Shown here one piece after another: positions 1-7,437 of a DNA stretch of 26,389 nt (position 1 is the stretch's first letter; each line of letters starts with the position of its first letter). The DNA lies in the IMG/VR virus record IMGVR_UViG_3300017720_001038, positions 1 to 26,389 of that record, one strand, 5' to 3'. The notes beneath the pieces were generated by a model. It was not told the DNA's origin and did no database searches. It saw nothing but the letters and a program-made list of their open reading frames with translations. The stretch comes from a virus. The position numbers and the translations under genes are program-made.

Positions 1-1122
1 AACTCTGGTTCATTTATGTGTAATACAAGAAACGCAATGTTAACTTGTAATAACAAACTTACTTCTGCTTTACTATTTGAGAAGTTTGGTATACCAACAC
101 CTAAAACAGCATTTATATCTAACGAAAAAAATATAGATGACGCATTAGAATTAATTGGTGGTGTAGATAAGTTTCCTGTAATCTTAAAGTCATTAACTGG
201 TACACAAGGTATCGGTGTTGTAAAGGTAGATAGTTATGACGGACTAGTATCTACTATTCAGGCACTATGGAAACACGGTGCTGAACTATTGATACAAGAA
301 TTTATGCCAAGTGATTTTGACATTAGAACATTTGTAGTAGATAATAAAATCTTTGCAAGTACAAAAAGAATTCAAGGCTCAGACGATTTTAGAACTAATA
401 CACATAGAGGTGCTGACGCTGTTCCTTATAAGTTGAAAGACGAGGAAATAGACATCATACTACGAGCCAGCAGGGCGTCCAAGGCGTATCTATGTGGAGT
501 TGACCACATTATACACAAAGGAAAACCTTATGTATTAGAAGTCAATGGTTCACCTGGTACTGGTGCAGAATACGAAGGATATGTTTATAAAGACTTCTAT
601 TCGGATCCAGAAAATAGTGGTGCAATCAAAGGAGATAAACTGGTAACTAACTTAATTAAATGGTTATCAGAAAGAAAGAATTGGGACAGACAATCTATTT
701 CAGAAGTAGGTTGGTTAGAAACAATAGAAGTAGGCGACATCGGTAAGATGAGAGCAAAAATGGATACTGGTAACGGTGCTCACGCTTGTTCAATGCACGC
801 TGAAAATATTAAAGTAGAAGGTAAAAAGGTAACCTGGAAGTATAATGGTAAGACATATTCAGCACCGAAGTACGGGGAGAGTAAAGTCTTTCGTGCTAAT
901 GCAGAAGGTGAAGAACCATCAGAAACTAGAACAACAATTCAATTACCACTTACCTTTAACGGTTTCACATATCCTGATATAGAATTTGGACTTGACCAAC
1001 GACCAAGGTCTGGTTCAGATGTATTACTAAATAGAGAAGTAATCAGATTATTCAATGCGTCTGTTAATCCTAATAGAACATTTGTTTTATCAAAACGATT
1101 ACCACCTATTGACAAAGACTAA
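1..1122 (+). CDS. RimK-type ATP-grasp ligase fused to RimB-like peptidase domain (5' partial)
   Basis: The frame is open from base 1, so the real start lies upstream and the first visible ATG at 16 is probably internal. Numbered from that ATG, residues 1-220 are an ATP-grasp ligase of the RimK class: the lid and nucleotide-binding segment lie near 55-70, QEFM at 94-97, and the metal-binding L-E-V-N-G-S-P at 174-180. The N-terminal pre-ATP-grasp domain is mostly cut off. Residues 232-368 match the RimB/ATP-dependent zinc protease family, a retropepsin-like fold, with D-T-G at 250-252 and a late L-L-N-R-E segment in the usual place of LLGR. RimK adds glutamates to ribosomal protein S6, and RimB is known to trim such tails. 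Here both are one chain. The substrate in a phage is unknown. Ligase class is fairly sure; the peptidase domain is likely. Confidence 0.8.
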   Translation, partial: NSGSFMCNTRNAMLTCNNKLTSALLFEKFGIPTPKTAFISNEKNIDDALELIGGVDKFPVILKSLTGTQGIGVVKVDSYDGLVSTIQALWKHGAELLIQEFMPSDFDIRTFVVDNKIFASTKRIQGSDDFRTNTHRGADAVPYKLKDEEIDIILRASRASKAYLCGVDHIIHKGKPYVLEVNGSPGTGAEYEGYVYKDFYSDPENSGAIKGDKLVTNLIKWLSERKNWDRQSISEVGWLETIEVGDIGKMRAKMDTGNGAHACSMHAENIKVEGKKVTWKYNGKTYSAPKYGESKVFRANAEGEEPSETRTTIQLPLTFNGFTYPDIEFGLDQRPRSGSDVLLNREVIRLFNASVNPNRTFVLSKRLPPIDKD

Positions 1123-1137
1123 CAACTAATATATAAT
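1109..1137 (+). promoter_or_regulatory. perfect sigma-70-type promoter
   Basis: TTGACA at 1109-1114, 17 bp spacer, TATAAT at 1132-1137: a 12/12 match to consensus. The -35 lies inside the 3' end of the ligase gene. Transcription would begin near 1144, only a few bases before the ATG at 1147, so the GGAG at 1138-1141 would not be in the mRNA. Either the first gene is read leaderless or this promoter mainly serves the ferredoxin and polymerase downstream. Confidence 0.75.
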
Positions 1138-1146
1138 GGAGATATT

Positions 1147-1446
1147 ATGCAAAAAAATATAAAGATAGTACGAATAATTACAGGTGAAGATATAATTGGC
1201 GATTTCAGTCAAGGCAATGGTGAAGTAGTTGTTAAAAAACCTTACATCATTTATCCAACATCAGCGCCTAAACCAGGCGAAGCAATTAAATTTGGTATGT
1301 TCACATACATTCCGTATGCAGAAACAGAAGAAATAAAATTTAAAGATGATAAGATTATAACGGTAGTAGAACCTAAACAGGATTTACTTGCGTCATATGA
1401 ACAATCAGTTTCTAAAATTTTAACTGGACCAGGTTTAATAACTTAA
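1147..1446 (+). CDS. small beta-rich conserved phage protein, possibly Sm-like
   Basis: A 99-residue protein opening with I-K-I-V-R-I-I-T-G-E-D-I-I-G, followed by alternating beta-strand segments and the phrase F-T-Y-I-P-Y-A-E. I recognise this pattern from small proteins of marine T4-like phages that look like LSm/Sm folds, but I cannot assign a function. No membrane segment or catalytic motif is seen. GGAG lies 5 bases before the ATG. The stop overlaps the next start (TAATG at 1444-1448), so translation of the ferredoxin is probably coupled to it. The Sm-like idea is a guess from the strand pattern. Confidence 0.75.
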   Translation: MQKNIKIVRIITGEDIIGDFSQGNGEVVVKKPYIIYPTSAPKPGEAIKFGMFTYIPYAETEEIKFKDDKIITVVEPKQDLLASYEQSVSKILTGPGLIT

Positions 1447-1811
1447 TGAGTGATAGTATCCAAACAAAGGATACTATAACTATTAACTTCATAAGTAAGA
1501 ACGGCAAGACACAACAAGTTATAGTACCTACAGGTTATACAATTATGGAGGCGGCAAGAACATTTGCCGAACCTACGATTGATGAAGTACCAGGCGATTG
1601 TGGTGGGTGTACTGCTTGTGGTACTTGTCATATTAATATACGAGAGGATATTGACAAAGTAGGAAGAGTAGAGTATAATAGTTTAGAAAATGAGATATTA
1701 GAAATGAATATGGAATATGATAGAATGTATTCCAGACTAGGTTGTAATGTTATGTTAGAAAAGAAACATAACAATTTGAAAATATATTTGAGAAGTATGG
1801 AGAGTGTGTAG
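1446..1811 (+). CDS. 2Fe-2S ferredoxin, adrenodoxin type
   Basis: A 121-residue electron carrier. The four cluster ligands match the adrenodoxin/ISC ferredoxin spacing C-x5-C-x2-C...C at C52, C58, C61 and C100, with the family phrases A-C-G-T-C-H and S-R-L-G-C. An extra cysteine at C55 lies inside the binding loop. The protein is soluble with no signal peptide. Phage ferredoxins are known in cyanophages (plant type); this one is the vertebrate/ISC type and could feed host iron-sulfur assembly, a hydroxylase or a reductase. It overlaps its neighbours on both sides by one base (TAATG, TAGTG), so it is probably co-translated with the DNA polymerase. A perfect promoter consensus lies inside it. 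Confidence 0.9.
   Translation: MSDSIQTKDTITINFISKNGKTQQVIVPTGYTIMEAARTFAEPTIDEVPGDCGGCTACGTCHINIREDIDKVGRVEYNSLENEILEMNMEYDRMYSRLGCNVMLEKKHNNLKIYLRSMESV
1651..1679 (+). promoter_or_regulatory. perfect sigma-70-type promoter inside ferredoxin gene
   Basis: TTGACA at 1651-1656, 17 bp, TATAAT at 1674-1679, again 12/12. It would start transcription near 1686, about 125 bases upstream of the DNA polymerase start at 1811, and so could give polymerase its own promoter independent of ferredoxin. The bases are coding, so chance is possible, but two perfect matches in one window are unlikely by chance. Confidence 0.55.
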
Positions 1812-4303
1812 TGAATTTTTATAAAGATGTAGTTGAACATAGAGGTAAATTGTTGGTTCGTGGTATATACGACGGACAAGAGTTTAAAGAAAAGGTTTCT
1901 TTTAGACCTACAATGTATGCACAAACACAAGAAGAAACTAATCATAAAACTTTACAAGGCAACAATCTAAAACCTATTACCTTTGAAAGTATTTCAAAAG
2001 CAAGAGAATTTAAAAGAAGTTATGCAACTTCTAATAGTCCACTATATGGTAATGATAGATGGCACTTTCAATATATCAGTAAAGAATATCCAAAACAAAT
2101 TGAGTTTGATAAAAGTTTAATTAAAATCTTTACAATTGATATTGAAACAACTGCTGAAGGTGGTTTTCCTGATGTAGAAAATCCGACAGAAGAAATTATT
2201 TGTCTTACAATTAAAAATCAATCTAACAAACAAATTATTACTTGGGGTACTAAACCATTTCTTGTCAAACAAGATAATGTTACCTATGTAGAATGTGCTA
2301 ATGAAAAACAATTGTTAATGGAGTTTTTCAAATTCTGGATGAAGAATTATCCTGATGTTATTACAGGTTGGAATACTAAATTTTTTGATATACCATATCT
2401 ATGTAATAGAACTAAAAGACTTGTAGGTGATAAAGTTATTAATAAACTATCGCCTTGGGGTTTGATTGAAGAAGAGAAACTAACCGTTAGAGGTAGACAA
2501 CAAACAATATTTAAGATTACAGGTATATCTAATTTAGATTACCTAGACTTGTACATAAAATTTATTCCGACTAGACAAGAAAGTTATAAACTTGATTATA
2601 TCGCAAAGGTAGAATTAGGTGGTGATGGTAAAGATAATAATCCATATGAAACTTTTAGAGAGTGGTATAAGAATGATTTTCAATCTTTCGTTGAGTACAA
2701 TATTAAAGATGTTGAACTCGTTGATAAACTAGAAGATAAGTTAAGATTGATTGAATTGATTATGACTATGGCCTATGAGGCAAAAGTTAATTATACAGAT
2801 GTGTTTTCAGAAGTTAGACTTTGGGATACATTAATTTACAATCATCTATTAAAAGACAATGTACATATTCCTCCTCGTACTGATAATATTAAAGAAGAGA
2901 AATATGTCGGTGCATATGTTAAGACACCACAAGTTGGTCAACACAAATGGATTGTATCGTTTGATATTAACTCACTATATCCTCATTTGATTATGCAATA
3001 TAATATTAGTCCTGAAAAGATGATTGGTGTTAAACCTAATGGTATATCTGTAGACAAGTTATTAAAACACGCTACACCTCTTACACATTTACAAACACAA
3101 GGTGCAACTATTACACCTAACGGTGCAATGTTTAAAACAGATAGTCAAGGTTTCTTACCGAAGATTATGGAAGGTATGTATAATGATAGAGTACATTACA
3201 AACAATTAGAATTTCAGGCAAAGAAAGAATTTCAAAAAACAAAAGACCCAATCTATGAGAAAGAAATATCTCGTTGTCATAATATTCAATGGGCAAAAAA
3301 GATTTCATTGAATAGTGCTTATGGTGCAATCGGTAATCAGTATTTTAGATTTTACAATGTCAATCAAGCGTCAGCAATTACAACTGCTGGTCAGTTTATT
3401 ATTCAGTATGTTGAACAACAAGTCAACAAATATGTAAATGATATATTACAAACAAAAGATAAGATTGATTATATTGTTGCTTCTGATACTGATAGTATCT
3501 ATTTGTGCCTAGACAAATTAGTAGATAAGTTTTGTAAAGATAAAACTAAAGAACAGAAACTAAACTTTGTTGATAAGGTTGCAAAAGGTAAGATTGAACC
3601 ATTTATTGAAAAGTGTTTTGAAGAAGTCGCAGGTTATACAAATGCGTTTCAACAGAAGATGGTTATGAAACGAGAAGTTATCGCAGACAAAGGTATCTGG
3701 ACTGCCAAGAAAAGATATATGTTGAATGTGCTAGATGAAGAAGGTTTCCGTTTTGAAGAACCTAAACTAAAGATTATGGGTATTGAAGCAGTAAAATCTT
3801 CAACACCAGAAGTTTGTCGTGTTGCAATTAAAGAAGCAATCAGATTGATTATGAATAAAGATGAAGACGCATTGCATAATTACATTTCAGATTTCAAAGA
3901 AATTTATAAGAAGTACGAACCTGAACAAATTGCATTTCCTAGAAGTTGTAATAATTTGAGAAAGTACTCATCATCAAGTGATATATTCATCAAAGGTACA
4001 CCTATTCATATCAAAGGTAGTTTGATTTATAATTGGCATTTGAAAAATCAGAATTTAGACCAAAGGTATCCGTTGATACAAGAAGGTGATAAAATCAAAT
4101 TTATATTGTTGAAAGAACCTAATCCTTTCAAGTTTAATGTGTGTGCTTATTTGTCCACATTACCTAGAGAGTTTAAGTTGCAAGACTATATAGATTACGA
4201 GGTGCAGTTTGAAAAAACATTCCTAGACCCAATGAGATTTATTCTTGGTGCAATAGGTTGGCACGCTGAACCACAAGCAAGTTTGGAACAATTTTTCGGA
4301 TAA
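1811..4303 (+). CDS. 43: DNA polymerase, family B (T4 gp43 type)
   Basis: Replicative DNA polymerase with 3'-5' exonuclease, 830 residues (T4 gp43 is 898). Exonuclease motifs: Exo I D-I-E-T at 110-113, Exo II G-W-N-T-K-F-F-D at 186-193, Exo III Y-N-I-K-D at 296-300. Polymerase motifs: A, D-I-N-S-L-Y-P at 385-391; B, K-I-S-L-N-S-A-Y-G at 497-505; C, S-D-T-D-S at 558-562. All catalytic acidic residues are present, so the enzyme should be active in synthesis and proofreading. The start is GTG, overlapping the ferredoxin stop by one base (TAGTG). The next tiny ORF starts in its stop codon. An internal promoter in the ferredoxin gene may drive it. Confidence 0.97.
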   Translation: MNFYKDVVEHRGKLLVRGIYDGQEFKEKVSFRPTMYAQTQEETNHKTLQGNNLKPITFESISKAREFKRSYATSNSPLYGNDRWHFQYISKEYPKQIEFDKSLIKIFTIDIETTAEGGFPDVENPTEEIICLTIKNQSNKQIITWGTKPFLVKQDNVTYVECANEKQLLMEFFKFWMKNYPDVITGWNTKFFDIPYLCNRTKRLVGDKVINKLSPWGLIEEEKLTVRGRQQTIFKITGISNLDYLDLYIKFIPTRQESYKLDYIAKVELGGDGKDNNPYETFREWYKNDFQSFVEYNIKDVELVDKLEDKLRLIELIMTMAYEAKVNYTDVFSEVRLWDTLIYNHLLKDNVHIPPRTDNIKEEKYVGAYVKTPQVGQHKWIVSFDINSLYPHLIMQYNISPEKMIGVKPNGISVDKLLKHATPLTHLQTQGATITPNGAMFKTDSQGFLPKIMEGMYNDRVHYKQLEFQAKKEFQKTKDPIYEKEISRCHNIQWAKKISLNSAYGAIGNQYFRFYNVNQASAITTAGQFIIQYVEQQVNKYVNDILQTKDKIDYIVASDTDSIYLCLDKLVDKFCKDKTKEQKLNFVDKVAKGKIEPFIEKCFEEVAGYTNAFQQKMVMKREVIADKGIWTAKKRYMLNVLDEEGFRFEEPKLKIMGIEAVKSSTPEVCRVAIKEAIRLIMNKDEDALHNYISDFKEIYKKYEPEQIAFPRSCNNLRKYSSSSDIFIKGTPIHIKGSLIYNWHLKNQNLDQRYPLIQEGDKIKFILLKEPNPFKFNVCAYLSTLPREFKLQDYIDYEVQFEKTFLDPMRFILGAIGWHAEPQASLEQFFG

Positions 4304-4440
4304 TGCCATACGATTTATTTACGATATGGTTATGTTTATTGATTGGTTACAATCTTGGAAGAACAATAGCATATACAAGAATTACAACACCAGCGTTTTT
4401 GTTATCTTGTATATTAATTAAAATAGCAACTATGAGTTAA
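4303..4440 (+). CDS. small hydrophobic protein, 45 aa
   Basis: An ORF of 45 residues whose ATG overlaps the polymerase stop (TAATG) and whose stop lies two bases before the next gene's ATG, filling the gap exactly. It has two hydrophobic stretches: about residues 5-16 (L-F-T-I-W-L-C-L-L-I-G-Y) and 30-43 (P-A-F-L-L-S-C-I-L-I-K-I-A-T), separated by a positively charged segment with two arginines. This would suit a small membrane protein. No Shine-Dalgarno is evident beyond GGA two bases before the ATG, so it would depend on coupling. I recognise no family. The perfect fit between two genes supports it; short length and simple composition argue for caution. Confidence 0.5.
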   Translation: MPYDLFTIWLCLLIGYNLGRTIAYTRITTPAFLLSCILIKIATMS

Positions 4441-4442
4441 AG

Positions 4443-4940
4443 ATGAAATTTTTTAAAGATAAGACAGATGATTTTTTTAGATGGGTTAATGGAACTGAAC
4501 TAGTAGAGTTAGATGACATTGATGTATCAGAGGATCCAGTAAGACCTGAACTAACATTAGGTTGGCGTATTACTAAAGGTAGAAAGATATTTGGTTTAAA
4601 ATATAATGAAGAGATTGAAGGCATTATTTGTATTGCGTTTACAAATGATATTCCTACAAGTGTAAAAGAATTAGATATGATGTCTGAACTTGCAGACCTA
4701 AAGAACGAGAAACGAAATGCTATTGCATACACGGTATGGTCTCGTAAACGAGGTGCAGGTAAAGAGATTATTAATAAGGTATTAGAATATGCAAAAGCAA
4801 ATCACATTGAAAGAGTGGTAACATTATCACCTCTTACACCTATGGCAACACACTTTCATATTCGTAATGGTGCAAAACAAATATTAATTAACAAAGAGAC
4901 GCAAAATTTTGAGTATAAACTTACCGAAAAAAAAGTATAG
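4443..4940 (+). CDS. GNAT-family acetyltransferase-like protein
   Basis: A 165-residue protein. The C-terminal half has the GNAT acetyl-CoA site: a beta strand (A-I-A-Y-T-V-W), then R-K-R-G-A-G at 101-106, which fits the R/Q-x-x-G-x-G/A pyrophosphate-binding motif, then the long helix E-I-I-N-K-V-L-E-Y-A and a strand ending in V-V-T-L-S-P. The segment H-F-H-I-R-N-G-A resembles the family's F-Y-x-x-x-G-F motif. The substrate is unknown. The gene ends 32 bases inside the methyltransferase ORF that follows, if that one uses its TTG start. Confidence 0.75.
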   Translation: MKFFKDKTDDFFRWVNGTELVELDDIDVSEDPVRPELTLGWRITKGRKIFGLKYNEEIEGIICIAFTNDIPTSVKELDMMSELADLKNEKRNAIAYTVWSRKRGAGKEIINKVLEYAKANHIERVVTLSPLTPMATHFHIRNGAKQILINKETQNFEYKLTEKKV

Positions 4941-5448
4941 TGTAATCTATGCAGACCCACCGTGGTCTTTTAAATCGTTTAGTCCGAAAGGTGATGACAG
5001 AAATCCTAGTCAACACTATCAGACTTTAGAACTTAAAGATATAACAGACTTACCAGTAAAAGATATTGCAGATGACAATTGTACTTTATTGATGTGGGTT
5101 GTTGACCATAGTTTAGATTTAGCATTTGATGTAATAGACGCCTGGGGTTTTCAGTATAAGACGGTAGGATTTACTTGGGCAAAAACAAATAAGAATAAAC
5201 TAGGTTTCTTTACAGGTTTAGGATATTGGACTAGAGGTAATCCTGAAATGTGTTTACTTGCAACTAAAGGTAAACCTAAAAGAAAATCTAAATCAGTACC
5301 ACAATTAGTCGTATCACAAAGAGAACGACATAGTAAGAAACCAGATATAATGTATACACATATTGAAAACTTATTAAACGGTCCATACATTGAACTCTTT
5401 GCAAGACAGAAGAGAGAAGGTTGGGATAGTTGGGGGAACGAAGTATGA
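4909..5448 (+). CDS. MT-A70 family adenine-N6 methyltransferase
   Basis: A 179-residue SAM-dependent methyltransferase. The diagnostic catalytic D-P-P-W lies at 16-19, right after a short strand (Y-S-V-I-Y-A), followed by M-W-V-V-D, the K-T-V-G-F-T-W-A-K segment and a closing G-P-Y-I-E-L-F-A-R, all typical of the MT-A70/Ime4-like group that methylates adenine in DNA or RNA. The only plausible start is TTG at 4909: no ATG or GTG lies in frame before the catalytic motif. This gives a 32-base overlap with the acetyltransferase gene. Its stop overlaps the start of a GIY-YIG-like gene (ATGA at 5445), so the two are probably made together. Confidence 0.9.
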   Translation: MSINLPKKKYSVIYADPPWSFKSFSPKGDDRNPSQHYQTLELKDITDLPVKDIADDNCTLLMWVVDHSLDLAFDVIDAWGFQYKTVGFTWAKTNKNKLGFFTGLGYWTRGNPEMCLLATKGKPKRKSKSVPQLVVSQRERHSKKPDIMYTHIENLLNGPYIELFARQKREGWDSWGNEV

Positions 5449-6026
5449 ATGCTCTTGCCGAACAATTAGGATATGCAAAGAAAAATAAAATTCAACAATT
5501 AAAACTAGACAACTGGTTATGTTTAGGACAGATATATAAAGACCCAGGTTATTTACATCTACCAGAAACACCATTGAAAGTTAAGTTTGCAGTATCAAAA
5601 CAAGAACGACAAAATTCCTGTGGTAAAATATACATTATTACTTGTGATGATAAAATAGTTAAGATTGGTGGTAGTCAAACTAAAGGTGGTATTGAAGGTA
5701 CAATCAATGCTTATCTAGGTGGTTTTAGAGAAGGTAATTCTAAAAGAACTTATGCAGTATGGAACTATATCAATCAACAAGTCAAAGCAGGTAAAACAAT
5801 AGAAGTTTATTATTATAATCTACCAGAAGTTAAAGTCCAAATACAAAAAATGAATGGTGACTATCAATATCATTACATTAGTGTAGATTATCATACGATA
5901 GAAAAAAGTTATGTAGATGAATATAAATTACTCAATGGTGAGTTTCCTTACCTAAATGTACAAGAGAGTAATACTAAATGGGAAGACCTTGGATTAAGTG
6001 AAGGTTGGCCAGGTATGGGTGCTTGA
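5445..6026 (+). CDS. GIY-YIG-like (T5orf172-type) nuclease domain protein
   Basis: The chosen start is ATG at 5445 rather than an in-frame TTG at 5430, because GGGGGAA sits just upstream and the ATG overlaps the methyltransferase stop. The protein has 193 residues. Elements of a GIY-YIG fold: K-I-Y-I-I-T at 61-66, K-I-G-G-S at 73-77 in the place of Y-I-G, basic residues R95 and R101, and E159 followed by F-P-Y-L-N at 167-171, like the family's E...P-x-L-N ending. The central tyrosine/arginine pattern is divergent, so activity is uncertain. Pairing with an adenine methyltransferase suggests a modification-sensitive nuclease, by analogy with restriction-modification genes. It could instead be a homing-type or structural GIY-YIG relic. 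Confidence 0.6.
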   Translation: MNALAEQLGYAKKNKIQQLKLDNWLCLGQIYKDPGYLHLPETPLKVKFAVSKQERQNSCGKIYIITCDDKIVKIGGSQTKGGIEGTINAYLGGFREGNSKRTYAVWNYINQQVKAGKTIEVYYYNLPEVKVQIQKMNGDYQYHYISVDYHTIEKSYVDEYKLLNGEFPYLNVQESNTKWEDLGLSEGWPGMGA

Positions 6027-6051
6027 CAATGATGTATTTTTATAGTATATT
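6023..6051 (+). promoter_or_regulatory. sigma-70-type promoter for second methyltransferase
   Basis: TTGACA at 6023-6028, 17 bp, TATATT at 6046-6051. The -35 overlaps the stop of the GIY-YIG-like gene. The predicted transcript starts near 6058, giving a leader of about 47 bases before the ATG at 6105. TGC precedes the -35, as in the promoters at 10391 and 21602. Confidence 0.65.
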
Positions 6052-6124
6052 AACACTAATAATTATATTTTTAATACCAATAATTTTATTAATGATGTGG
6101 AATAATGAAGACCCTAGACCTTAA
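6029..6124 (+). CDS. possible 31-aa single-pass membrane peptide
   Basis: An ORF starting two bases after the previous stop and overlapping the following methyltransferase start by 20 bases. Residues 3-23 are almost purely hydrophobic (I, L, F, Y, M), followed by W-N-N-E-D-P-R-P, which looks like a type I or III single-spanning peptide. However, its ATG lies inside the promoter spacer at 6023-6051, so the transcript from that promoter would not carry its start; only read-through mRNA would. The A+T-rich DNA here may encode hydrophobic residues by accident. Confidence 0.25.
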   Translation: MMYFYSILTLIIIFLIPIILLMMWNNEDPRP

Positions 6125-7337
6125 ACAATACGCTGATGAAAACGGTTTGCCTATTATGGACACTATCCAGTTTGATAGATGGACAGAAGAACTAGGTAAA
6201 GAAAAATTTAGAGAATTACTAGCAGAATATATTGCTACTGAAAGACCAAAGTTTCCTCTCAAACAAATATCATATGAAGATATGAGAAAAAGTATTATTG
6301 ACTTATCAAAGTTTGATACTTCAAAGATATGTACGCCTAAAGAACAGATTGAAAAGAAAGTATTTGAGAAGTATGATGATTATGAATATGGTTTTGATAA
6401 GTATGGTCTAGGATTGATTGACGCTCCTAGTACATATAATATATCATCTAATTATTTTCATCAACATTTAAGATTAAATTGTAGTAGTTATGGTTTCAAA
6501 GCACCTATAGATGTATGGCAAAATGGTAATGCAAAAGATGTATGGCGTTGTCTAGGTCCTATCTGGCGTGGTATTAATAGTGAACGACATTTAAAAGAAG
6601 GTACATATATGAGTGCCTTTAGATTAGGTACATATATTGCAACACAATTTAAACCTGTTGTTGCAAAAACTTTATATGATATGACAAAGGCAAGAACGGT
6701 ACTAGATACTTCTTGTGGTTGGGGTGATAGACTTGCAGGTTTCTTTAGTAGTAATGCAGAAGAGTATTATGGTTGCGACCCAAACCCTAACACATATAAA
6801 CAATATATGAAACAGATTGAAGAGTATAGCAAATTCTTTCCTAATAAAAAAGTTAAGATATATAATTGTGGTGCAGAAGATTTGCCTTATGATGAATTAC
6901 CAGATATAGATTGTGCCTTTACAAGTCCACCATACTTTAGTACTGAACAATATAATAAAGGTGGTGAGAAAGAAGAAAATCAATCGTGGTTTAAATTCAA
7001 TGAATATGAGAAGTGGAGAGACGACTTCTATTTACCTGTTGCAGAAAAGACTATGAACAAATCAAAGTTTATGTTAGTTAACATTATGGATCCAAAGATT
7101 AAGAATGTAAGATATAGGTCAAGTGATGAGTTAATAAATAGACATAGAGAAAAGTTTTTAGGTCAAATCGGTATGGTTATTATGCAACGACCTCAAGGAA
7201 ATGCAAAGTTTAAAACTAAAGAAGAACTAAACGAATTTATGGCAATGAAGTATATTGAGAATGTTTGGTGTTTTGGTCCTAAGGATTATGACTTCTTCTC
7301 TGGTAGTAGAAAAGGTACATTAGAAAACTTTTTATGA
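6105..7337 (+). CDS. DNA methyltransferase (N6-adenine/N4-cytosine type)
   Basis: A 410-residue class I SAM methyltransferase. The SAM-binding motif I is V-L-D-T-S-C-G-W-G-D at 199-208, motif II contains G-C-D-P-N-P at 223-228, and the catalytic motif IV is T-S-P-P-Y-F at 273-278, the S/T-P-P-Y/F form of amino-methyltransferases that act on exocyclic N of adenine or cytosine. The 195-residue N-terminal part has no recognised domain and may read the DNA target. Two DNA amino-methyltransferases lie within 3 kb. Both probably modify phage or host DNA. A promoter at 6023 is placed to drive it. Confidence 0.88.
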   Translation: MKTLDLKQYADENGLPIMDTIQFDRWTEELGKEKFRELLAEYIATERPKFPLKQISYEDMRKSIIDLSKFDTSKICTPKEQIEKKVFEKYDDYEYGFDKYGLGLIDAPSTYNISSNYFHQHLRLNCSSYGFKAPIDVWQNGNAKDVWRCLGPIWRGINSERHLKEGTYMSAFRLGTYIATQFKPVVAKTLYDMTKARTVLDTSCGWGDRLAGFFSSNAEEYYGCDPNPNTYKQYMKQIEEYSKFFPNKKVKIYNCGAEDLPYDELPDIDCAFTSPPYFSTEQYNKGGEKEENQSWFKFNEYEKWRDDFYLPVAEKTMNKSKFMLVNIMDPKIKNVRYRSSDELINRHREKFLGQIGMVIMQRPQGNAKFKTKEELNEFMAMKYIENVWCFGPKDYDFFSGSRKGTLENFL

Positions 7338-7384
7338 TAAGAATGAAGTATACAAGCCTAGTCATAAAAAAACAAAACAGGCTG

Positions 7385-7413
7385 TTGACAAATAAGCTAT
7401 ATTAGTATACAAT
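7385..7413 (+). promoter_or_regulatory. sigma-70-type promoter for uvsX
   Basis: TTGACA at 7385-7390, 17 bp, TACAAT at 7408-7413, in a true intergenic gap (7338-7437). Predicted start near 7420, with GGAG at 7428-7431 before the uvsX ATG at 7438. Confidence 0.75.
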
Positions 7414-7437
7414 GTAGATAATTGAATGGAGTAATCT

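Noticed and set aside
317-345. TTGACA with 17 bp to GATAAT inside the RimK-type gene
   Set aside because: It lies mid-gene with no start codon context for the next gene for about 800 bases; likely chance in A+T-rich coding DNA.
7355-7383. Inverted repeat AGCCT...AGGCT upstream of uvsX as a terminator
   Set aside because: Only 5 bp stem, 19-base loop and no T-run after it.
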